A DNA stretch of 39,035 nt, from contig DAIOFH010000023.1 of NCBI GenBank assembly GCA_036745875.1, positions 1 through 39,035 of the forward strand. The letters run 5' to 3'. Every line of letters begins with the position of its first letter. Within the stretch, counting starts at the first letter, position 1. The notes under the pieces are model-generated. The model was given only the letters and a program-made list of their open reading frames with translations. It did no database searches and was not told where the DNA came from. A program made the position numbers and the translations under genes. Shown here piece after piece: positions 23,999-31,797 of this stretch. The DNA is from DAIOFH01 sp036745875. Its GTDB lineage: Bacteria; Planctomycetota; SZUA-567.

Positions 23999-25036
23999 TC
24001 AATACACGGTCTTCACCGAATCGCGGCTCATCAAATGCGGCGACAGAGAGAAGGAATAGCCGGAGGATATTTCGTTCTTCATTCCGGCTTCCATGATATC
24101 GATGCATTTTTCCGCCATCCGTTCGCGCGGGAGATGGACGGAAGTAAGGGCCGGCGCGGTGAAGGGGCATGTTTCGTTGTCGTCGAAGCCGATGACGCTG
24201 ATGTCGTCCGGGACGGAAAGGCCGAGTTCGGCGGCGGCCTTGTATACGCCGAGGGCGAAGTTGTCGCCGAAGCACATCACGGCGGTGAAAGGGATGACGA
24301 AGGCGTGTTTATTCCTGTCCCACAGCGATAAAACGATGGCGCAGGAACTTTCCAGCGAGGAGTGCACGAAATGCAGGTATTCCTTGCGGAAATGGACATC
24401 GTACTGCTTAAAGGCCTTTTTGACGCCTTCCACGTAATAGGACGCGTAGGGGTAGTCCAGCGGTTCGCCGATGATGAGGATGTCCCGGTGTCCCTTGCTG
24501 AGGAGTTCGCAGGCCGCCACATAACCGCCATAGGCGTAATCGACGTCGACGAAATGACAGTTCGCGCCGTTGCGCGCCCGGTCCAGGACAATGACATTGG
24601 CGTCGGAGTTCAGGAGCAGGTCGACGTTTGATGTGTCGGTGGTGGCGGGTGCGATGACGACATACTCGGGCATGCGGGAAATTGCCGACTGGACGCTGAA
24701 GCGTTCGGATTCGAGGTCGAACTGCGAGTCGCAGATCTGGGTGGTGTAGCCGAATTTGGCCATGGTCACGGAGATCGTCTTGAATATGTAGGTGAGGACG
24801 GGGTTTTCGATATCGTTGAAGATGATGGCGATGCTTTTTATCGAATTGGTGCGCAGGCCGCGGGCGAAGAGGTTGGGGGAATAGCCCATTTCCCGCGCTT
24901 TTTTAAGGACGGTCTCGCGCGTTTCCGCATTGATCCCGGCGTGTCCGTTGATGGATTTGGAAACGGTCGAGAAGGAAACGCCCAGTTCCTCGGCTATGGA
25001 CTTGATAGTCACCCGTTTTGAAGAAGTGTTTGTCAT
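23999..25036 (-). CDS. LacI-family transcriptional regulator
   Basis: A 345-residue repressor-type regulator. The DNA-binding domain covers residues 8-60 (VTIKSIAEELGVSFSTVSKSINGHAGI, then GYSPNLFARGL hinge helix). The remainder is a periplasmic-binding-protein-like effector domain with VIDLDRAR-type and SVIGFDDNETCPF strands. The FGGY kinase follows and the ABC operon is divergent, with four AACGTT-centred sites between. LacI proteins bind palindromes with a central CG step, as these sites have, so the assignment as local regulator is well supported. The effector is probably the imported sugar or its ketose. Confidence 0.9.
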   Translation of the reverse strand: MTNTSSKRVTIKSIAEELGVSFSTVSKSINGHAGINAETRETVLKKAREMGYSPNLFARGLRTNSIKSIAIIFNDIENPVLTYIFKTISVTMAKFGYTTQICDSQFDLESERFSVQSAISRMPEYVVIAPATTDTSNVDLLLNSDANVIVLDRARNGANCHFVDVDYAYGGYVAACELLSKGHRDILIIGEPLDYPYASYYVEGVKKAFKQYDVHFRKEYLHFVHSSLESSCAIVLSLWDRNKHAFVIPFTAVMCFGDNFALGVYKAAAELGLSVPDDISVIGFDDNETCPFTAPALTSVHLPRERMAEKCIDIMEAGMKNEISSGYSFSLSPHLMSRDSVKTVY

Positions 25037-25518
25037 ATATGCAAATCCAATCTTTCAGAGGTTTATCCAGTTCGCGTTGTGATTGTAACCTGTTCCGGGA
25101 TTCTTTTCAATCGGCGGGGATGCGGTCCCATTGTTGGCGGCGCTCCAATACCCTTACAAACGACAGTATATCGCAATTTACAACGTTGTCAATAACTAAA
25201 TTCTTCATTTCGCAGGTTTTTTACAACGTTTTCAGCGATTATTTTCACCAAAATAAAATTTTCCATAGACGGACATACCCTATCTACATATTGATATATG
25301 CACATTTTTACCGATAAATATTAATTTTCTTCAAAAAAAGCAGTTGACAAGCGGAGTGTTCGCTGATATAGTATCTACAACGTTGTAAATTACTGCTCAA
25401 AGCACTCATCCTTTTCCGCCCTGTTACAACGTTTTCCTTTCAAGCTCTTCGACTTCTTGGCAGATTCATGTTTCCGGCAATTCGGCCTGGGTTTTTTGTA
25501 CAAAAAAAGGAGAGTGTT
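25037..25518. promoter_or_regulatory. divergent control region with four LacI-type operators and a consensus promoter
   Basis: Plus-strand promoter TTGACA (25344-25349), 17-bp spacer, TATAGT (25367-25372). A perfect palindrome TACAACGTTGTA (25376-25387) sits on the expected transcription start. Related sites are TTACAACGTTGTCA (around 25179-25192), TTACAACGTTTTCA (25221-25234) and TTACAACGTTTT (25424-25435). The layout predicts tight repression with possible DNA looping between distant sites. The rest is AT-rich and empty of genes. Confidence 0.85.
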
Positions 25519-26586
25519 ATGAAAAAAATCGTTTCGAAGGTATTCGCTCTGGCCCTGCTCGCCTGCGTCATTGGGTTCGCCTCGCCCACCTCCGCGCAGG
25601 AACCGAATGTCATAGCCTATACCCAGAAAACCATGGACCAGTTTTTCCACGTGGCGCTTGAACAGGGCGTCAAGAAGGCAGTGCAGGAAGCCGGCTATGT
25701 CTTTGAATCCGCCAACAGCAACAACGACTCCACCCTCCAGAACAACCAGATGCAGAACTTCATCTTCAAGCACTCCAAAGCCATTATCGCCAATGCCGTC
25801 GACTCCGACGCCCTCAACGACGTCTCCGACCAGGCCATGAACGCCGGCATCCCCGTCGTCATGGTGGACAACCCCGCCTCCACCGCCAAGGTCAGCGGCA
25901 CCGTCGCCTATGACAACTACGGCAACGGCTACATGGCCGGAGAGCTGGTGGCGCAAAAGCTGAAGGAAAAATTCGGCACCGTCAAAGGCCGCGTCGTCAA
26001 CGTTTACGGCGCCCTCAGCTCCGAATCCTGGCGCCTCAGGAAGGACGGCTTCGACGCCGCCATGGCCAAGTACCCGGAAGTCGACTACGTCCTCGTGCCC
26101 GGCGAAGGCGAACAGTCCAGGAGCCAGGACGCCCTCACCAACATCATCGCCCAGTACCACCAGGAAATCGACGCCGTCACCTGCCCCTCCGACGCCCCCG
26201 GCCTCGGCTGCGCCGAAGCGCTGAAAGTGGCCGGCATGTGGCATCCCGTCGGCGACAAGAACCACATCATCTTCGTCACCGGCGACGGCGAACCGGACGC
26301 GGTTGTCGGCCTCATCGACGGCTTCTACGACGGCATCATCGTCGAAGACGCCTATGCCTACGGCCCCATGGCTGTCGACCTCCTCACCAACTACATCTTC
26401 AAGGGCCAGGCCGTTCCCACCTCCGGCACCTACACCAATAACGATTTCTTCTGGAAAACGGCCGATTTCTCCGACTCCGACCGCGGCCCGGTCCTGATGG
26501 TTCCCCCCTACGTCATGGACGGCGCGAACGCCAAGGACGACGCGCACTGGGGTATCCAGGCCCTCAAGGCGGAAGGCAGATTCTAA
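25519..26586 (+). CDS. periplasmic sugar-binding protein of the LacI-controlled operon
   Basis: A 355-residue binding protein. The signal peptide spans residues 1-26 (MKKIVSKVFALALLACVIG..., cleavage after PTSA). The mature fold is of the RbsB class: TQKTMDQFFHVALEQGVKKA, AIIANAVDSDALNDV, IPVVMVDNPA, and the C-terminal YTNNDFFWKTADF segment. The ATG at 25519 has AAGGAG upstream; an earlier in-frame ATG at 25468 lacks one. It is intact and strongly expressed by prediction, since it directly follows the consensus promoter. The downstream membrane and ATPase genes are damaged, so it may lack a working partner in this locus. Confidence 0.88.
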   Translation: MKKIVSKVFALALLACVIGFASPTSAQEPNVIAYTQKTMDQFFHVALEQGVKKAVQEAGYVFESANSNNDSTLQNNQMQNFIFKHSKAIIANAVDSDALNDVSDQAMNAGIPVVMVDNPASTAKVSGTVAYDNYGNGYMAGELVAQKLKEKFGTVKGRVVNVYGALSSESWRLRKDGFDAAMAKYPEVDYVLVPGEGEQSRSQDALTNIIAQYHQEIDAVTCPSDAPGLGCAEALKVAGMWHPVGDKNHIIFVTGDGEPDAVVGLIDGFYDGIIVEDAYAYGPMAVDLLTNYIFKGQAVPTSGTYTNNDFFWKTADFSDSDRGPVLMVPPYVMDGANAKDDAHWGIQALKAEGRF

Positions 26587-26589
26587 GTT

Positions 26590-26682
26590 ATGAGTGAAGA
26601 GTGAAGAGTGAAGAGTGAGGAGTGAAGAGCGGCGAATGCTTGTGAAACAACTCTTCACTCTTCGCTCTTAACTCTTAACTTT
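26590..26682 (+). repeat. heptanucleotide tandem repeats forming a stem-loop
   Basis: Five consecutive copies of GAGTGAA-type heptamers (26592-26630) face about four copies of the complementary CTCTTMR-type heptamer (26651-26681) across a short loop. The two arrays pair into a long imperfect hairpin between the binding-protein gene and the ATPase gene. Copy-number slippage would change stem length. A hairpin in the same position exists in the other ABC operon (14499-14576). Confidence 0.75.
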
Positions 26683-26718
26683 CCCTTATGGCAGCGTCAG
26701 CGTTTCAAGGAACAGATC

Positions 26719-27954
26719 ATGGCCACCCACTTATTGTCAGTCGAACATGTAAGCAAGAATTTCGGCGCCACCAAAGCCTTGCATGACGTCAGCTTCACGA
26801 TCGACCGCGGCACCATCCATTCGCTTCTGGGCAGGAACGGCGCGGGAAAGTCCACGGTCGTCAACATAATCGCGGGCATCCACCAGCAGTCGAGCGGGAC
26901 GGTGCTCCTCGACGGCAAGGACATCTCCCCCTACTCCGTTTTCGAACGGCAGGAACTGTTTGTCTTTGTCAACGAACTCAAGGCCAAGGGGACGGCGTTT
27001 ATCTTTATCAGCCATTACCTGCAGGAAGTGGTCGAGCTGTCGGACGAGGTGACGGTCATCCGCGACGGCATGGCCTTCTCCGGCGGCGAAAACCACGACT
27101 TCCAGGAAGAGCGCCTCGCCCACCTCATCGCGGGCGAAGAAGTGAAGCTCTCGAAACGCCTTACCGTTCCCGGCAAGGCCAAGGTCGCCCTGTCCTGCAA
27201 AAACGTCAGCGGCCCCATCTTGAACAACGTATCGGTGGATCTCTATGAAGGCGAGATCACGGGCGTGGTCGGCTTCCCCAGTTCCGGCGCGCGCGAACTG
27301 TGCCGCGCCATCTTCGGGCTGGAGGAGATCCATTCCGGCTCGATCGAGGTGAACGGCCATAAAACCACTTCGACCGCCACCCCGGCGGAAGCGATGGCCA
27401 ACGGCATCGCCTACCTCTCCTACGACCGCCACAAGGAGGGGATCGTCGGGCTTATGCCTATCGCCTCCAACATCAGCCTCCCCATCATGTACACGAAACT
27501 GAAAACGCCGGCCGGCCTTTTGAACAAGAAAAAATCCATCGAAATCGCGGAATACTATTTCAAGCTCCTGAACATCAAGGCCAATTCCATCTACGACAAG
27601 CTGGCCAGCCTTTCCGGCGGCAACCAGCAAAAAGTGGTCTACGCCAAGACCCTCAGTTCCGAACCGAACGTGCTTATGCTTGACGAACCGACAATCGGCA
27701 TCGACATCAAGAGCCGAGAGGAAATCATGGTCAACATAGACAAGATCGCGACGGAACGGAAAACCAGCGTCGTCTACCTCACCAACGACTTCGACGAACT
27801 GATCCGCATCGTCGACCGCATGCTGTTTTTCCAGGACGGCAGGCTGATGCGGGACGTCAAGAACCTGAACCTCACCCACGAAGACGTCATCCGCATCCGC
27901 GACGAAGTCAAGGAACAGGCCCGGAAAGAGGCGATGCATCCGGCAGCCCAATAA
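26719..27954 (+). CDS. ABC sugar ATPase with internally deleted first nucleotide-binding domain
   Basis: RbsA-type tandem ATPase of 411 residues; the full-length relative in this window has 499. Domain 1 keeps Walker A (GRNGAGKST, near residue 38) but jumps from DGKDISPYSVFERQ (to residue 78) straight to ELFVFVNELKAKGTAFIFISHYLQEV, which belongs after Walker B. The Q-loop, helical domain, signature and Walker B (about 85-90 residues) are missing without a frameshift. The sequence FERQE at the seam suggests deletion between two short GAACGGCAG-like repeats. Domain 2 is intact (LSGGNQQKV, VLMLDEPTIGID). Because domain 1 supplies the main catalytic site in this family, the protein is probably non-functional or altered. 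Confidence 0.85.
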   Translation: MATHLLSVEHVSKNFGATKALHDVSFTIDRGTIHSLLGRNGAGKSTVVNIIAGIHQQSSGTVLLDGKDISPYSVFERQELFVFVNELKAKGTAFIFISHYLQEVVELSDEVTVIRDGMAFSGGENHDFQEERLAHLIAGEEVKLSKRLTVPGKAKVALSCKNVSGPILNNVSVDLYEGEITGVVGFPSSGARELCRAIFGLEEIHSGSIEVNGHKTTSTATPAEAMANGIAYLSYDRHKEGIVGLMPIASNISLPIMYTKLKTPAGLLNKKKSIEIAEYYFKLLNIKANSIYDKLASLSGGNQQKVVYAKTLSSEPNVLMLDEPTIGIDIKSREEIMVNIDKIATERKTSVVYLTNDFDELIRIVDRMLFFQDGRLMRDVKNLNLTHEDVIRIRDEVKEQARKEAMHPAAQ

Positions 27955-28081
27955 GAACGCAGTAAAACAGGCGTTTTTCGCCTTGCCCGCGCACCCGCCG
28001 GGAAGCGAACCCGTGTTGCGCCTGTTCACATGGAGAATTCGACGGCGATTCAAAATCATCGGTTAGATTTAGGAGACAATC

Positions 28082-28975
28082 GTGATATCCGCATCCACAA
28101 AAGCCACCCTCTTGAACAATATCGTCTGGGTTTTGCTGGCAATCACCATCCTCATCATCGGCATCATAGAACCGCGGTTTTTCTCGCCGATGATCCTCGG
28201 CAATGTCGTCACCCAGGCCACGGTCCTCGGCATACTGTCGTTCGCGCAGGCCTTCGCCATCCTTCTCGGCTTCATCGACCTCTCGCTCCTCGGCGTGATG
28301 TCCTTCTCCGCCACCAGCGGCCTGATCCTTATCCGCATGGGCTGCCCCGTTGCGCTGGCGATTCCGGTGATCCTGCTGGTCGGTTTCCTCATCGGCATGT
28401 TGAACGGCGTCCTGATCGCCAAACTGAAGGCGGTGCCGCTGGTTGAAACATTGGCGGTAAAACTGACCCTGCTCGGCGCATTCCTCGTCATCACCTCCGG
28501 GCGCGCCATCACCAACCTCCCCGCCAGATACAAATGGTTCGGCCAGGGCCGTATCAGCGGCGTTCCGGTGCTGCCGATCATCCTGGTCATCACCTTCATC
28601 GTCATTTACATAGTCTGGAACTGGACCCCGTTCGGCCGCTGCCTTTTCGCGGTGGGCGGCAACCCCGAGGCGTCCCGCATTTCCGGGATCAAGGAGGCGG
28701 GCGTCCTCGCCGACTTTTTCCACATGTCCATAGAGGAAGACAATATCGCCGACTCCATCAGGCAAATGGGCGGGTCGATCCGCCATGTCCACCTCGGCGA
28801 CAGCAACAGGAAAATGCCCGGCCTCGGCAGCATTGACTGGGTCGCGGGGTTCACGGCGCTGAAGGACCAGGGCTACGACGGGTTCATCAATCTCGAATGC
28901 AGCACCATGGGCATCCCCGAGACCGCGATCCCGGCAGCAGCGCAATTCCTCAATGGAATATTGGCGAGAATATAA
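28082..28975 (+). CDS. chimeric ORF: truncated ABC permease fused to epimerase C-terminus
   Basis: A 297-residue frame starting at a GTG with AGGAG upstream. Residues 1-204 are an RbsC-type permease (GFIDLSLLGVMSFSATSGL, ARYKWFGQGRISGVPVLP, FAVGGNPEASRISGIK). From residue 205 the sequence becomes the C-terminal third of a xylose-isomerase-like TIM-barrel epimerase (GVLADFFHMSIEEDNIADS, IRHVHLGDSN, INLECSTMG), similar to the end of the IolO-like protein at 3152. The last permease helices and the first two thirds of the epimerase are absent. The join is in frame at about 28690-28700. A deletion of roughly 0.8-0.9 kb across two neighbouring genes explains it best. A functional membrane-enzyme fusion is very unlikely. 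Confidence 0.82.
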   Translation: MISASTKATLLNNIVWVLLAITILIIGIIEPRFFSPMILGNVVTQATVLGILSFAQAFAILLGFIDLSLLGVMSFSATSGLILIRMGCPVALAIPVILLVGFLIGMLNGVLIAKLKAVPLVETLAVKLTLLGAFLVITSGRAITNLPARYKWFGQGRISGVPVLPIILVITFIVIYIVWNWTPFGRCLFAVGGNPEASRISGIKEAGVLADFFHMSIEEDNIADSIRQMGGSIRHVHLGDSNRKMPGLGSIDWVAGFTALKDQGYDGFINLECSTMGIPETAIPAAAQFLNGILARI

Positions 28976-28977
28976 CC

Positions 28978-29688
28978 ATGATCAAGGACTTTCGCATCCG
29001 CAAGCCGTTTTTTGAACTTGGGCCAAAGACCTATCTTTACGGCGACGCCGCACTCGACCTGGCGTTGTGCGCCGACGAGCTGTGCGGCGAGTATCCGGTC
29101 GACATCATTTTCAGCGCCCAATACACGGACATCGCGCCGATAGCGGCCAGGGCCAGGCGCCTCCGCCTGTTTGCCCAGCACATGGACCCGATCGAACCGG
29201 GGCGCGGCATTGGCGCGGTATTGCCGGAAGCGCTGCGGCATGCGGGCGCCGAAGGGGTACTGTTGAACCATGCCGAACGCCCGCTTGCGCTGTCCGTCCT
29301 CGCCGCCAGCATTCGCCGCGCGGGGGAGGTCGGGCTTGCGACGCTCGTCTGCGCGGGGGATGCGGACGAGAGCGCGGCTGTGGCGTGCCTGGGGCCGGAC
29401 ATAGTCCTGGCGGAAAGCCCGGCCCTCATCGGCGTCGGCAAGCGGGGAGAAAACGACGCTGCGGAGATTCGGAGGATAAACGAGGCCGTCCGGGCGATAG
29501 CGCCGGAAATGCCCGTGCTGCATGGCGCAGGCATTTCCGACGCGCGGGACGTGTATGAGGTGATCAAGTCGGGAGCGGACGCCACGGGGTCGACGAGCGG
29601 CGTCCTAAAGGCTGCCGACCCGAAGCGGATGCTCAGGGAAATGATAGAGGCCATGTGGACCGCATACCGCGAGCGCACCGGGGCTTGA
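28978..29688 (+). CDS. triosephosphate-isomerase-family protein
   Basis: A 236-residue TIM of the short, archaeal-like group. It has GPKTYLYGD near residue 16, IFSAQYTDIAP, LFAQHMDP, a GVLLNHAERPL segment, the catalytic-Glu region VLAESPALIGVG and the phosphate loop ITH-like HGAGISDARDVYEVIKSGADATGSTSGVL. It starts 2 bp after the chimeric gene's stop without a strong ribosome binding site, so translation is probably coupled. In several sugar operons such paralogues act on erythrulose phosphates instead of triose phosphates, and a DHA-kinase-family gene lies nearby. Genuine triosephosphate isomerase activity remains possible. Confidence 0.75.
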   Translation: MIKDFRIRKPFFELGPKTYLYGDAALDLALCADELCGEYPVDIIFSAQYTDIAPIAARARRLRLFAQHMDPIEPGRGIGAVLPEALRHAGAEGVLLNHAERPLALSVLAASIRRAGEVGLATLVCAGDADESAAVACLGPDIVLAESPALIGVGKRGENDAAEIRRINEAVRAIAPEMPVLHGAGISDARDVYEVIKSGADATGSTSGVLKAADPKRMLREMIEAMWTAYRERTGA

Positions 29689-29728
29689 CCTATTTTTTAT
29701 AATTGAAGTTATGCAAAAGGATCAGCAT

Positions 29729-30223
29729 ATGACAACATACCATGAAACCATCGCCGTCCACACCAAAAAAGGCATCCAGTTTGACGACGTGACCGACCGG
29801 GTGAATGAAATCGTCCGCAAATCGGGAATAAAAGACGGCATTGTCGTCGTCTTTTCACAGCACACGAGCTGCAGCATTTTACTGCAGGAAGACTCGGAAG
29901 CGGTCACCTACGCCAATATCCCGCTCATCCTCCAGGACACCATGAACTGCCTGGAAAAAATAATCCCCGACTGCAAACACGAAGGCCAGTACCTCCACCC
30001 GGGCCCGTACCACACGGAACAGGCCGGCAAACTGCGCGGCGAACTGCCCGAATGGTGCCTCAACACCGACGGCCACATCCGTTCAGGGCTGCTGGGCCGC
30101 TCGGAATCGATCCCGCTCCTGGACGGGGCGATGACGCTCGGCGAGTTCGGCCGCATCTATTTCGCCGACCTCGACCAGACCCGCGAACGCGACCGCATGG
30201 TACGCGTCCAGATCGTCGGTTGA
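29729..30223 (+). CDS. yjbQ: YjbQ/UPF0047 family protein
   Basis: A 164-residue single-domain protein. It carries the family motifs VVVFSQHTSCSILLQED (His/Thr/Ser near residue 45), the metal-site histidines in LHPGPYH and the end GRIYFADLDQTRERDRMVRVQIVG. E. coli YjbQ has weak thiamine-phosphate-synthase activity in vitro; the real role is unsettled. AAAGGA before the ATG at 29729 favours this start over the one six codons earlier. It is the last gene of the LacI-controlled operon and is followed by a bidirectional terminator. Confidence 0.8.
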   Translation: MTTYHETIAVHTKKGIQFDDVTDRVNEIVRKSGIKDGIVVVFSQHTSCSILLQEDSEAVTYANIPLILQDTMNCLEKIIPDCKHEGQYLHPGPYHTEQAGKLRGELPEWCLNTDGHIRSGLLGRSESIPLLDGAMTLGEFGRIYFADLDQTRERDRMVRVQIVG

Positions 30224-30280
30224 CTTTTAAGAATTTTCATAAAAAACGGCCGAGGTCGATTCCTGCCTCCACCGCACCAT

Positions 30281-30319
30281 AAAACAATGCCCCTCCGTAA
30301 AACGGCGGGGCATTGTTTT
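30281..30319. terminator. bidirectional intrinsic terminator
   Basis: Stem AAAACAATGCCCC/GGGGCATTGTTTT with an inner CCGT/ACGG extension. A-rich and T-rich ends on both sides let it stop transcription from the YjbQ gene (plus) and from the convergent DHA kinase gene (minus). Confidence 0.85.
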
Positions 30320-30338
30320 CGGCAACTCCATATGGAAA

Positions 30339-31745
30339 TTATTCGAACTTCAAAGATTCCGTCAACTCGGTGAAAATTTTCCCAAGGGCAAACGCTCCGG
30401 CGTCGGGATAACCCAGGCTGCGCTCGCCGACCGTACCCGCCCGGCCCATGCGGGCGACGATGTCCTTGGTCTTTTCCGCGCCGTCGATCGCGGCGGCGGC
30501 GCCGTTTTTGAAACATTCCCGCATCGGCTTGGCGGAACCCGCCTTCCACGCCTCGGCGCAGGGAATAAGCGCATCCATCAGCGTCTTGTCGCCGACTCCC
30601 GCCCCACGGCCAAAAGCGCGTTCGCCCACATCCTGGATGCCCTTGACGGCGGAGGCGAGCATTTCGGCCATGTCCTGCACGGCAAGGCTTTCCTTCCCCT
30701 CCGCGATCTTCGCGGCGTGCTTGAAGGCGAAGCCCCAGATCGGCCCCGATGCGCCGCCGCAGTATTCCATGATGATAAGGGAACACGCGTCAAGGAAACC
30801 GTAAATGCTCCCGGCATGGTCCTTCGTCAGCGTCGACCAGCTGTTCTTCAGCTGCCTGAAGCCGTTGGCGATGCTCTTGCCGAAATCGCCGTCCCCGGCG
30901 TAGGAATCGAGGTCGCAGAACGGGACTTCGTTCTCGATGATGATCTCGGCCATTTTATCGACAAGGTAGACCATGTTCCGCAGGCTGAGCGCATTGCCGC
31001 GAATGACGTTCGCATTGCCGGAGAGGTCGGCCTTGTAGGAAATATCCTTCCCGTCTTCGCCGCCCTCGGCGTCCAGGTGGGTAAAGGCCGCCGCCTGCTC
31101 CGTGCCGTCGACCTTGAAGGCGGGCGCGTCGGACTTGGCGGCGAGGTATTTCTGCAGTTCGTCGTCCAGCTTGAGGATCGAGATGGATGCGCCCGCCATA
31201 TCGATGCTGGTCATGTAGTTGCCGACGAAGATACGGGAGACGGTTATGCCCTTTTTCGCCAGTTCGCGCATGGCGTAGTAGTTGAGGATATAGAGTTCGA
31301 GGAGCGGCGTCGCGCCGAAGCCGTTGACCATCAGGGCGATCCTGTCCCCCTTGTTCGCGCCAAGATCCTTGAGCCCGTCAAGCCCGGCGAGGGCGGCTGC
31401 GTTCTGGAAGTTCATGATGTCGCCGGAATAGTTCTTGATGATCAACAGGGTGCCCTTGTTGCCGGCGGTTTCCTTGATGCAGCGATAGACCTGGATCTGC
31501 GACGGCGAAGAGAAAATCTCCCCGCATACCGCGGCGTCCAGCATGCCCGTGCCGACGAAGCCGCCGTGGGCCGGCTCGTGGCCGCTGCCGCCGCCGCTGA
31601 TGAGGACCACCTTGTCCGGGTTGCGCTGGGCCCTACAGACATAACGGTATTTCGCTTCGAATGTGAGTTTGCCGGGATAAGCCATGGCCAACCCGGTACC
31701 CATTTCCACAACCATCTGGTCGATCTTGTTGAAGATTTTTTTCAT
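30339..31745 (-). CDS. dihydroxyacetone kinase (DhaK-DhaL fusion) with internal deletion
   Basis: A 468-residue DAK-family protein; fused DhaK-DhaL enzymes usually have 550-590. The N-terminal DhaK part is normal through KVVLISGGGSGHEPAHGGFVG and LLIIKNYSGDIMNFQNAAALA (to residue 120). It then continues with GANKGDRIALMVNGFGATPLLELY, which lies some 115-140 residues further along in E. coli DhaK. The missing piece includes the GIHGEPG segment whose histidine binds dihydroxyacetone covalently. The ATP-binding DhaL part is complete (LDSYAGDGDFGKSIANGF, GVGDKTLMDALIP). Unless it has a new role, it should not phosphorylate its substrate. The start was chosen by likeness to E. coli DhaK (MKK); no strong ribosome binding site is visible. 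Confidence 0.82.
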   Translation of the reverse strand: MKKIFNKIDQMVVEMGTGLAMAYPGKLTFEAKYRYVCRAQRNPDKVVLISGGGSGHEPAHGGFVGTGMLDAAVCGEIFSSPSQIQVYRCIKETAGNKGTLLIIKNYSGDIMNFQNAAALAGLDGLKDLGANKGDRIALMVNGFGATPLLELYILNYYAMRELAKKGITVSRIFVGNYMTSIDMAGASISILKLDDELQKYLAAKSDAPAFKVDGTEQAAAFTHLDAEGGEDGKDISYKADLSGNANVIRGNALSLRNMVYLVDKMAEIIIENEVPFCDLDSYAGDGDFGKSIANGFRQLKNSWSTLTKDHAGSIYGFLDACSLIIMEYCGGASGPIWGFAFKHAAKIAEGKESLAVQDMAEMLASAVKGIQDVGERAFGRGAGVGDKTLMDALIPCAEAWKAGSAKPMRECFKNGAAAAIDGAEKTKDIVARMGRAGTVGERSLGYPDAGAFALGKIFTELTESLKFE

Positions 31746-31797
31746 GCGGGACCCCATCCGATTGCAACATGCATTTTGGATGTTGTTCCGTGTTTTT

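Noticed and set aside
26590..26682. CRISPR-like array
   Set aside because: The repeats are contiguous heptamers without unique spacers, so this is a tandem repeat hairpin.
26737..28059. 440-codon minus-strand open frame
   Set aside because: Shadow of the ABC ATPase gene on the other strand; low-complexity, no recognisable motif.
28082..28975. Functional membrane-anchored epimerase
   Set aside because: The epimerase part lacks two thirds of its barrel and the first metal ligand, and the permease part lacks its last helices.
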